Assembly (NCBI GenBank): GCA_002730675.1
Contig: PCAV01000110.1
Location: forward strand, 2,163-8,380
Direction of reading: 5' to 3'
Length of the DNA: 6,218 nt
Source of the DNA: Rhodospirillaceae bacterium
GTDB lineage: Bacteria; Pseudomonadota; Alphaproteobacteria; Thalassobaculales; Thalassobaculaceae
In this document: positions 1 to 5,258 of the stretch, one piece after another
Position numbering within the stretch: position 1 is the stretch's first letter
Layout: the number at the start of each line of letters is the position of its first letter
Made by a program: the position numbers and the translations under genes
Notes under the pieces: generated by a model
Told to the model about the DNA's origin: nothing
The model's database searches: none
The model's input: the letters and a program-made list of their open reading frames with translations, nothing else

Positions 1-44
1 AAGACAGCCAAAGGAGGCTGATCTCTTTTAATCTGAGTTAAATC
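1..44 (+). other. Probable 3' end of an upstream gene or its trailer
   Basis: This stretch precedes a strong terminator hairpin, so it is probably the tail of a + strand transcript that begins outside the window. All three forward frames close here (stops at 19-21, 29-31 and 39-41), so the reading frame of any upstream gene cannot be chosen. In TRAP loci the gene before dctQ is often dctP, the periplasmic substrate-binding protein; that identity is inference from context only. An AAAGGAGG string at 10-17 looks like a ribosome binding site but no start codon follows at a usable distance. Confidence 0.3.
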
Positions 45-77
45 AGGTCGCTGGAGTAGGCTCTGGCGACCTTTTTT
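45..77 (+). terminator. Rho-independent terminator or attenuator before dctQ
   Basis: Bases 45-56 pair with 61-72 around a TAGG loop (57-60). The stem is 12 bp, GC-rich in its lower part (AGGTCGC with GCGACCT), and contains two G-T wobble pairs in the middle. A run of T directly follows (72-77). This is the standard form of an intrinsic terminator. It ends only 27 bases before the dctQ start. It therefore either ends the upstream transcript fully or acts as a partial terminator inside a dctP-dctQ-dctM operon, which would lower membrane-subunit expression relative to the binding protein. Confidence 0.85.
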
Positions 78-104
78 AAGTGGTTTAATGATTGGTTTTA
101 AATA

Positions 105-761
105 ATGGCAAGTACAGATCATTCACAAAAATCCGAAGCGACCCGTTTCCTTGCATGGGCTGACGAAAAGCTCTTTAAAATGGAAACGGCCTTTAATCTT
201 ACGTCTGCAATGCTCATACTTTTCTTAATGTTGTTAGCGGTCGTTCAGGTTGTCGGACGAAAGTTTTTTAATTTTCCAATTCCCGGTTATGTCGATTGGG
301 TTGAATTTGCGATGGCTATTTTTTGTTTCCTTAGTATTGCATATACCCAAAAGCTGGGTGGACATGTCCGGATGGAATTTTTTATAGGACGTTTTTCGGG
401 AAGATTACTATGGTCCTTGGAGGTGATAGGCACTTTGGTGGTTATGCTAATTATCGCGATATTAACGTGGTACGGCTGGGAACACTTCCTCAGGGCTTGG
501 GACATCGGAGATAGCTCTATTGATATCGAACTGCCGATTTGGCCGGGTAAACTGATAGTCGTTATAGCTTTTATAAGTCTTGAACTACGCTTGTTAATTC
601 AATTATTTGGATTTTTAAGGTTGGTGAGGTTCCCGGATGCTGACCCAATTGGAGTACCAATGATAGAGACTGTCGATGAGCAAGCTCAGCATGAGATTGA
701 TGCGGGATTGGCTGGCGAAGAAGAAAAAGTTGATATTGTCGGTCGAGGAGCTAAATCATGA
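105..761 (+). CDS. dctQ: TRAP transporter small permease (DctQ family)
   Basis: Small membrane subunit of a tripartite ATP-independent periplasmic (TRAP) transporter. It pairs with the large permease in the inner membrane to import organic acids or similar solutes delivered by a periplasmic binding protein. The 218-residue product shows four hydrophobic segments at about 31-50, 64-80, 102-122 and 147-170. The family signature is visible: GRKFF after helix 1, a PGYVDWVEF stretch into helix 2, and GGHVRMEFF (85-93) after it. The charged tail (about 174-218, rich in Asp/Glu) is longer than in many DctQ proteins. The ATG at 105 has no good Shine-Dalgarno sequence, but no better in-frame start is seen. 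The next gene overlaps by 4 bases, so the two are translated together. The substrate cannot be inferred. Confidence 0.93.
   Translation: MASTDHSQKSEATRFLAWADEKLFKMETAFNLTSAMLILFLMLLAVVQVVGRKFFNFPIPGYVDWVEFAMAIFCFLSIAYTQKLGGHVRMEFFIGRFSGRLLWSLEVIGTLVVMLIIAILTWYGWEHFLRAWDIGDSSIDIELPIWPGKLIVVIAFISLELRLLIQLFGFLRLVRFPDADPIGVPMIETVDEQAQHEIDAGLAGEEEKVDIVGRGAKS
745..750 (+). promoter_or_regulatory. Ribosome binding site of dctM
   Basis: GAGGAG lies inside the 3' end of dctQ, 7 bases before the dctM ATG at 758. It supports the ATGA overlap start and translational coupling of the two permease genes. Confidence 0.8.
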
Positions 762-2056
762 GTGAATTTGCAATTGGTCTTGTTGGGACGGGGGCGTTAC
801 TGATTCTGGTATTTGCCGGAGTTCGGGTATTTGCCGTCGCTGCCCTAGTTGGTCTCTTTGGGTGTGTGGCTATAATCGGATGGAAAGCCGGTGCTGGAAT
901 AAGTGGTACCGTGCCTCACTCGAAGTCAATTAATTACGCGCTTAGTGTTTTGCCTATGTTCATATTAATTGGATTTATTGCTTACCACGGCGGTTTGACA
1001 CACGCTTTATTTAGGGCTGCTAGGAATTGGTTTGGATGGGTCCCGGGCGGTCTTGCCGTAGCTAGTGTTTTTGCTACTGCCGGCTTTGCAGCGGTTTCTG
1101 GGGCAAGCACAGCAACAGCTGCGGTCTTTAGCCGAGTTGCTATTCCGCATATGTTGGAAAATGGATACGACAAACGCCTCGCTGCCGGTGTTGTTGCGGC
1201 GGGAGGTACATTAGCTTCGCTGATCCCTCCTAGTGCGATCCTTGTGATTTACGCTATCATCGTCGAAGAATCTGTTGGAACTCTTATACTAGCCGGATTT
1301 CTTCCAGGGGTTGTCTCAGCGCTAATTTATGCGGGTCTTATAATAGGACAGTGTGTTTGGAAACCGGAATTAGGGCGTGCAATAAAATCCCCACCAATGT
1401 CAGAGAAAATGGCCAGCCTGCCAGGTACCATTCCGATCTTCGTAGTGGTAGCGGTTATCTTTTATTCCATGTATTCTGGTACGGCGACGCCAACAGAGGC
1501 GGGTGCGGTTGGAGCCTTTGTAATTCTAGTAGTTGCTCTTCTTAAAGGCATGAAGTGGGCTAGCTTAAAGGAGGCTCTTCTAGAGACTGCTAAGTTAACG
1601 GTGATGATTTTTGCCTTAATATGGGGCGTTCTTATCTTTGTCAGGTTTTTGGGTTATGCTGGGCTACCTCAAGAATTTGCGGGGTGGATTACTGGGCTAC
1701 CATTTCCACCTGTCGTAATAATGATATTGATACTCCTTGGTTATGCAGTCCTTGGGATGTTCATGGACGCGATTGGGATGTTGCTACTTACACTACCTGT
1801 TGTTTATCCGGCGGTTATTGCTCTGGGTTATGATCCAATCTGGTTCGGTATTATCGTTGTTAAAATGTGCGAGGTTTGTCTCATAACGCCCCCGGTCGGG
1901 TTGAATTGCTATGTGGTGGCGGCTGTTCGGCCCGATATACCTTTGGGGGATGTGTTTAGAGGGATCTTTCCGTTTTTCATAGCAGATGTGATAACGATAG
2001 GATTATTCTTGGCTTATCCAGAGATTGTTCTCTGGTTGCCAAGTGTAGCTAACTAG
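758..2056 (+). CDS. dctM: TRAP transporter large permease (DctM family)
   Basis: Large permease of the TRAP transporter; it forms the transport path and, in characterised members such as SiaM, couples solute uptake to sodium. The 432-residue length is typical. It is hydrophobic throughout, with roughly a dozen membrane segments. Family motifs seen in order: LPMFILIGF (65-73), SGASTATAA near 114-122 followed by P130 and GYDKR (136-140), GGTLASLIPPS (149-159), LAGFLPG (178-184), TPTEAGAVGAF (244-254), GMFMDAIGMLLLTLP (333-347), and ITPPVGLNCYVV (376-387). The ATG overlaps the dctQ stop as ATGA and has a good ribosome binding site. A strong terminator follows the stop, so dctM ends its operon. 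The binding protein is not in the window, so the substrate is unknown. The sequence looks intact. Confidence 0.96.
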   Translation: MSEFAIGLVGTGALLILVFAGVRVFAVAALVGLFGCVAIIGWKAGAGISGTVPHSKSINYALSVLPMFILIGFIAYHGGLTHALFRAARNWFGWVPGGLAVASVFATAGFAAVSGASTATAAVFSRVAIPHMLENGYDKRLAAGVVAAGGTLASLIPPSAILVIYAIIVEESVGTLILAGFLPGVVSALIYAGLIIGQCVWKPELGRAIKSPPMSEKMASLPGTIPIFVVVAVIFYSMYSGTATPTEAGAVGAFVILVVALLKGMKWASLKEALLETAKLTVMIFALIWGVLIFVRFLGYAGLPQEFAGWITGLPFPPVVIMILILLGYAVLGMFMDAIGMLLLTLPVVYPAVIALGYDPIWFGIIVVKMCEVCLITPPVGLNCYVVAAVRPDIPLGDVFRGIFPFFIADVITIGLFLAYPEIVLWLPSVAN

Positions 2057-2077
2057 TTAAACACTCCTCTAAAAGAC

Positions 2078-2115
2078 AAAAGGCTCGCTGTTGGAAAACG
2101 GCGGGCCTTTTATTA
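2078..2115. terminator. Bidirectional intrinsic terminator between convergent genes
   Basis: Bases 2078-2092 pair with 2097-2111 around a GGAA (GNRA-type) tetraloop at 2093-2096. The stem is 15 bp with two wobble pairs. The outermost four pairs are A-T, so each strand reads A-run, stem, T-run. Placed 21 bases after dctM on the + strand and 29 bases after the nitroreductase stop on the - strand, it can end both convergent transcripts. Confidence 0.9.
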
Positions 2116-2140
2116 TTCTTAACAGCGACCAAGTTGAATT

Positions 2141-2983
2141 TTATTCTAAACTAAAGCCTTTTTTTGTGAGATAAGCCGCAAGTTGATCGCGTTCTTTACT
2201 TGATACTTGTCGAGCTTTGTCCTCAGACCATCCATAAAAGTTTGCGACACCGAATTCTTCAACTTTCCGCTGTTTTTCCTGAGGAATTGAAAATATGGCG
2301 TCTCTTCTTTTATCGTACGAGTCTATCTCTGGCTCAAGCTGAGAATCATTATATGAATTCAAATGAACATTTACTGTTGGTGGCAGCCGCAAACTCAAAT
2401 ATCCATCATCATTTGGGTACCCTGCGGTCATACCTGCTAGTGGAAAGACAAAATCGGGTAGCTCTAAAAGCTCAGCCACCTCATCGATATGATTTCTAAT
2501 AACGCTTATTGGACAACAGCCTAATCCCACAGCTTCGGCAGCACGTATAAAATTCATTAGGACAAGGCCAGCATCAACAGCGGCGTTTAGAAATGCGTCC
2601 AAATGATTATTTGCAAAAGGCTTATTTCGCATCTCGCAAATACGGCGGATACGTCGGCTGTCTCCCAGAAAAACCAGCAGAACGGGGCATGTTCGGAGCC
2701 AGGGCATTGCAGGGATCATATTAGCAATGGCTTCTTGCTTTTCCTTTTCTTTTATCACAACCACTGACGCTTGTTGTAAATCAGATTTAGCGGGGGCAGA
2801 AAAAGCAGCGGCAAGTAGAATCTCCAAAAGTTCATCAGGTACAGGTTTATCTTGATAGCGACGATGTGTGCGATGATTGAGTATATTTGCTAATTCGTCA
2901 AACCCGTGGATATTTTCACCGGCACTGGTAGCTAATCCAAAGCGGTTTTTGATTAAATCAGCAATCGTCTCATTTTTTTTCAT
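2141..2983 (-). CDS. Nitroreductase-family FMN oxidoreductase
   Basis: Predicted cytoplasmic flavin (FMN) oxidoreductase of the nitroreductase superfamily, closer in layout to the NfsA/FRP type than to the short NfsB type. The 280-residue product shows the FMN phosphate-binding start, HRTHRRY (37-43), then SAPAKSDLQQ (62-71), the usual S-x-P...Q segment. The central DAGLVLMNFIRAAEAVGLGCCPI (broken here for display: DAGLVLMN at 137-144, GLGCCPI at 153-159) is typical of the family, as is PLAGMTAGYP (181-190) near the flavin and the RLPP (199-202) segment behind it. Such enzymes use NAD(P)H to reduce nitroaromatics, quinones, flavins or enoate-like substrates; the real substrate is unknown. ATG at 2983 is chosen because AGGAG lies 5 bases before it; a GTG directly upstream (2986) is only 2 bases away. 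It ends towards dctM with a shared terminator and is divergent from the PanE-like gene. Confidence 0.88.
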   Translation of the reverse strand: MKKNETIADLIKNRFGLATSAGENIHGFDELANILNHRTHRRYQDKPVPDELLEILLAAAFSAPAKSDLQQASVVVIKEKEKQEAIANMIPAMPWLRTCPVLLVFLGDSRRIRRICEMRNKPFANNHLDAFLNAAVDAGLVLMNFIRAAEAVGLGCCPISVIRNHIDEVAELLELPDFVFPLAGMTAGYPNDDGYLSLRLPPTVNVHLNSYNDSQLEPEIDSYDKRRDAIFSIPQEKQRKVEEFGVANFYGWSEDKARQVSSKERDQLAAYLTKKGFSLE

Positions 2984-3180
2984 CACATCTCCTGACCGCC
3001 TAGGTTTGATTTGTATCCAACTTGAGTTTGATCTTTAAGAAAATCTATTAGTTTCGGTGTTGTTAGAGGAACATAGCTTTGTTTTCTATATAAAAGCATT
3101 TCTTTATTAACTTTGAAAATTTAGAATATAGTAAGAATGGTTCAATTGAAGCAAAAAAAGCTAACGGGTGGGGTTAAATA
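2984..3180. other. Divergent intergenic promoter region
   Basis: About 195 AT-rich bases separate two genes that point away from each other, so it must hold promoters for both. The best + strand guess is a TATAGT -10 box at 3127-3132 with only a weak TTATTA -35 at 3104-3109. An AACT-TG-AGTT inverted repeat at 3019-3028 is short and may be chance. GGTGGGG at 3167-3173 is a plausible ribosome binding site 7 bases before the ATG at 3181. No ORF or hairpin terminator is seen here. Confidence 0.45.
2989..2993 (-). promoter_or_regulatory. Ribosome binding site deciding the nitroreductase start
   Basis: On the minus strand AGGAG sits 5 bases before the ATG at 2983-2981 and 2 bases before the in-frame GTG at 2986-2984. 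The spacing favours the ATG. Another ATG at 2988-2986 is out of frame and meets a stop at once. Confidence 0.7.
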
Positions 3181-4098
3181 ATGAAGATTGCAATTATTGG
3201 CTGTGGAGCGATGGGTTCAGTATATGCGGCACTTCTGGCGGATGCTGGTAACGAGGTTTGGGCAATCGATACCTGGCAAGAGCACATCCATGCAATAAAT
3301 AAAGATGGGCTTCGTGTTGAGGGTGCAAGTGGCGACCGTACGGTAAAAATAAATGCCAGCACCGATGCTATTGACGCAGGCGAGTGTGACTTAATTATTG
3401 TGGCCACTAAAGCAAGTGGGGTAGCAACGGCGGCTCAAGCCGCAAAATCGATTGCAGGTTCAAATAGCGTGATCTTAACAATTCAGAACGGCTTAGGGGC
3501 TGCAGACAGGATAGCAGAGGCGATTGATACCCGTCAGGTTATGATCGGTGTTGTCGGTGGTTTTGGAGCGTCAATCAAAGAGCCTGGGCATGCCCATCAT
3601 AATGGCATGCAATTAGTAAGACTAGGCGAGATGAATGGTGGGATGAGTGAGCGCCTCACCACAGTCGTAAACACTTGGGAGAAAGCAGGCTTCACCGCGA
3701 AAGGTTACCCTGATATACATCAAATGATATGGGAAAAATTCATCTGTAATGTGACGTACAGTGGTCCTTGTGCGCTTATGAATGCCACTATAGGCGAGGT
3801 TCAAGCCAGTTCGGAAGCTTGGTTTGTGGCGTTGAACTGCGCTAAGGAAGCGGATGCTGTAGCGAGAGCAAAGAAAATTGCGTTAGGGTTTGATGATGTT
3901 GAGACATATGTGAGAGAATTTGGTGCAAATATGCCAGATGCAAGGCCTTCAATGCTGCTCGATCACTTGGCAAAAAGGCCATCTGAAATCGACGGCATAA
4001 ATGGTGCTGTTCCTGTTGAAGCAAAAAAGATCGGGATGTCTGCTCCCGTAAATGAGCTGGTGTCCAATTTGATCCGCGGTAAGGAAGCCAATTTTTAG
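3181..4098 (+). CDS. Ketopantoate reductase (PanE/ApbA) family dehydrogenase
   Basis: Cytoplasmic NAD(P)H-dependent dehydrogenase of the 2-dehydropantoate 2-reductase family, 305 residues (E. coli PanE is about the same length). The N-terminal Rossmann fold carries GCGAMG (7-12), then ATKAS (75-79) and IQNGLG (101-106). The C-terminal all-helical domain carries WEKFICN (184-190), PSML (256-259) and SEIDGINGAV (268-277). By alignment with E. coli PanE, catalytic K176 and E256 correspond to K186 and E269, and N98, N180 and S244 to N103, N190 and S257. Two further Asn of the pantoate pocket (N184 and N241) fall on S194 and A254, which argues against a strict ketopantoate substrate. Its neighbours are catabolic-type genes, not pantothenate genes. 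It is probably a reductase or dehydrogenase of another 2-oxo/2-hydroxy acid; panE cannot be excluded. It has its own transcription unit, ending 27 bases from the convergent VOC gene. Confidence 0.9.
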   Translation: MKIAIIGCGAMGSVYAALLADAGNEVWAIDTWQEHIHAINKDGLRVEGASGDRTVKINASTDAIDAGECDLIIVATKASGVATAAQAAKSIAGSNSVILTIQNGLGAADRIAEAIDTRQVMIGVVGGFGASIKEPGHAHHNGMQLVRLGEMNGGMSERLTTVVNTWEKAGFTAKGYPDIHQMIWEKFICNVTYSGPCALMNATIGEVQASSEAWFVALNCAKEADAVARAKKIALGFDDVETYVREFGANMPDARPSMLLDHLAKRPSEIDGINGAVPVEAKKIGMSAPVNELVSNLIRGKEANF

Positions 4099-4125
4099 AT
4101 TAAAGATAAATGACGAGTAGAGGAA

Positions 4126-4998
4126 TCATATTTGGCCTTGGAAATTATCTTGTCCTCTTTTGTAAGAGCGATTGCTTTGATGTGGGTTTCTATTTACGAG
4201 GGGACGACTAAACAGTGGATGAGTGGCGCTCCTCACTTCATGCTCTATTTTGAAAATAGGTTTATTGTTGTTTAGGTCGACAATATCTATGAATCGCCAT
4301 TCGTGTTCATCTGACTCTCTTGTTATTAAGCCTCGTTCTGATAATTTTTGGTAAGGCGTTGCGAAGTCAGCGATATAAATAGCGATATGATGGCCGTCAT
4401 ATCTGGCTTGTTTTTCATTTGTTTCAATAAAGTAAACATATTGGGATGTTCCTGTAGTAACCTCGGCGCAAGTTTTACCATAACGTTTCCCAATGGATGC
4501 CTTGGCTCCAAATATCTCTTGATAGAAATTAACTATTCCCCCTGCACTGTTTTTTGGAACGAAGAATTCAACATAGGGTAGACCTATTTCAATATTTCCA
4601 AATTTCTCATCTGGTGCATGCACGCGAATTTGGTTTCCCCATGGACAACTAACGTCAATAAACTGCTTCTTACGCGAAAATGAAAATTTTGTTTTCGACA
4701 AAGGTTCTTCTATCATTTTCAAGCTTTGAAAAGTCTCTTTCAAGTTTGGTGACACAAGTCCAATACGTCCCCGTAAAATTTGAGGGGAAGGATCACGCCT
4801 TGGCAGATGGATTTGGCTCCGGCCAATATTGATCCACATATTGTCCAGACCCGTCATTAGGAAAGGATCGCGGGTAAAACCGAGCCCAGTAACATAAAAA
4901 AGGATTGCGGGTGCCTGATCAGGAATCATAAGATTTACGTGTTCCATATGAAGAATATTACCTAATGATTCCTTAGACCGATTATATGAACGTGACAT
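4126..4998 (-). CDS. Two-domain VOC-superfamily protein (glyoxalase/extradiol dioxygenase fold)
   Basis: Predicted cytoplasmic protein with two vicinal-oxygen-chelate modules; 290 residues from the chosen start. Module 1 (about 17-130) begins with MEHVNLMIPD and has FYVTGLGF (34-41), QIHLP (62-66) and a CPWGNQIRVHAP end (118-129). Module 2 (about 139-255) begins LPYVEFFVP, has NFYQEIFGA (157-165), GHHIAIYIAD (202-211), and ends FKIEHE (249-254). VOC enzymes use a divalent metal held by His/Glu at strand positions. Here module 1 offers H20 and H64 but no obvious Glu at its end; module 2 offers E144, H203 or H204, and E252. Ring-cleavage dioxygenase, glyoxalase-like or isomerase activity are all possible; function unknown. 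A tail of about 35 residues (HPLFSRPLVNRNP at 260-272, then Tyr/Arg-rich) follows. ATG at 4998 is preferred because GGAG sits 7 bases upstream; the 30-residue longer version would start at a TTG with no such site. Confidence 0.85.
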   Translation of the reverse strand: MSRSYNRSKESLGNILHMEHVNLMIPDQAPAILFYVTGLGFTRDPFLMTGLDNMWINIGRSQIHLPRRDPSPQILRGRIGLVSPNLKETFQSLKMIEEPLSKTKFSFSRKKQFIDVSCPWGNQIRVHAPDEKFGNIEIGLPYVEFFVPKNSAGGIVNFYQEIFGAKASIGKRYGKTCAEVTTGTSQYVYFIETNEKQARYDGHHIAIYIADFATPYQKLSERGLITRESDEHEWRFIDIVDLNNNKPIFKIEHEVRSATHPLFSRPLVNRNPHQSNRSYKRGQDNFQGQI

Positions 4999-5005
4999 AA
5001 AACCA

Positions 5006-5009
5006 CTCC
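5006..5009 (-). promoter_or_regulatory. Ribosome binding site deciding the VOC gene start
   Basis: GGAG on the minus strand lies 7 bases before the ATG at 4998-4996. The upstream in-frame candidates (ATG at 5025, TTG at 5088) and the downstream ATG at 4950 lack such a site, so the start at 4998 is favoured. Confidence 0.7.
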
Positions 5010-5058
5010 GCTTCTCTATATACATGGTGTCAAAAAATCTTGAGCCATTAATTGGTCG

Positions 5059-5088
5059 ATTATTGAGCACAAATATTAAATTGATCAA
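5059..5088 (-). promoter_or_regulatory. Possible promoter of the VOC gene
   Basis: On the minus strand, TTGATC (5088-5083, four of six to the -35 consensus) and AATAAT (5064-5059, five of six to the -10) are separated by 18 bases. Transcription would start near 5052 and leave a leader of about 50 bases before the start at 4998. This is consistent with rejecting the TTG start at 5088. It is only a consensus match in AT-rich DNA. Confidence 0.3.
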
Positions 5089-5246
5089 ACAGAAATAAAA
5101 TAATTTCTTCTATTAACGCTTAAGATGCTAACATTATCCTCGATGATATATAGTCGAACTAAATATCTTCTAAGGATACTTTCTCCCTCTTAAAGCGCTA
5201 AAGTGGGCGTATTATGGGCTTAGCCGATAGATTTACGTGAATGTGG

Positions 5247-5252
5247 AAAGGA
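5247..5252 (+). promoter_or_regulatory. Ribosome binding site of the amidohydrolase
   Basis: AAAGGA ends 6 bases before the ATG at 5259. An in-frame ATG at 5241 directly after a stop (5238-5240) would add six residues but has no site upstream, so 5259 is favoured. Confidence 0.65.
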
Positions 5253-5258
5253 CGAGGA

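Larger units (their letters stand above)
4999..5258. other. Divergent intergenic region between VOC and amidohydrolase genes
   Basis: About 260 AT-rich bases lie between two genes that point away from each other. Apart from the possible minus-strand promoter and the two ribosome binding sites listed separately, I see only weak elements: TATATA at 5147-5152 and TATTAT at 5210-5215 as -10-like strings on the + strand without matching -35 boxes, and a perfect TTGACA on the minus strand (5033-5028) without a -10 at proper distance. No small ORF with a credible start site, no terminator and no clear operator palindrome is seen. Confidence 0.4.

Noticed and set aside
10..22. AAAGGAGG as a ribosome binding site for a gene starting near position 20
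   Set aside because: No ATG, GTG or TTG follows at a usable distance with an open frame; the hairpin and stops follow soon after.
2200..2499. A + strand 99-codon frame inside the nitroreductase
   Set aside because: Runs opposite a gene with clear family motifs; composition and lack of a start signal suggest a shadow.
4099..4165. Inverted repeats (AAGATAA with TTATCTT; AGAGGA with TCCTCT) as a terminator between the PanE-like and VOC genes
   Set aside because: The stems are 6-7 bp, have loops of about 30 bases or more and cross each other; they are not a normal intrinsic terminator.
4999..5088. 30-residue N-terminal extension of the VOC protein from a TTG at 5088
   Set aside because: No ribosome binding site at the TTG, while GGAG is well spaced before the ATG at 4998; the extension also overlaps a possible promoter.
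5190..5203. AGCGCT-centred near-palindrome as a regulator site upstream of the amidohydrolase
   Set aside because: Only the central six bases are symmetric; too short to support an operator call.
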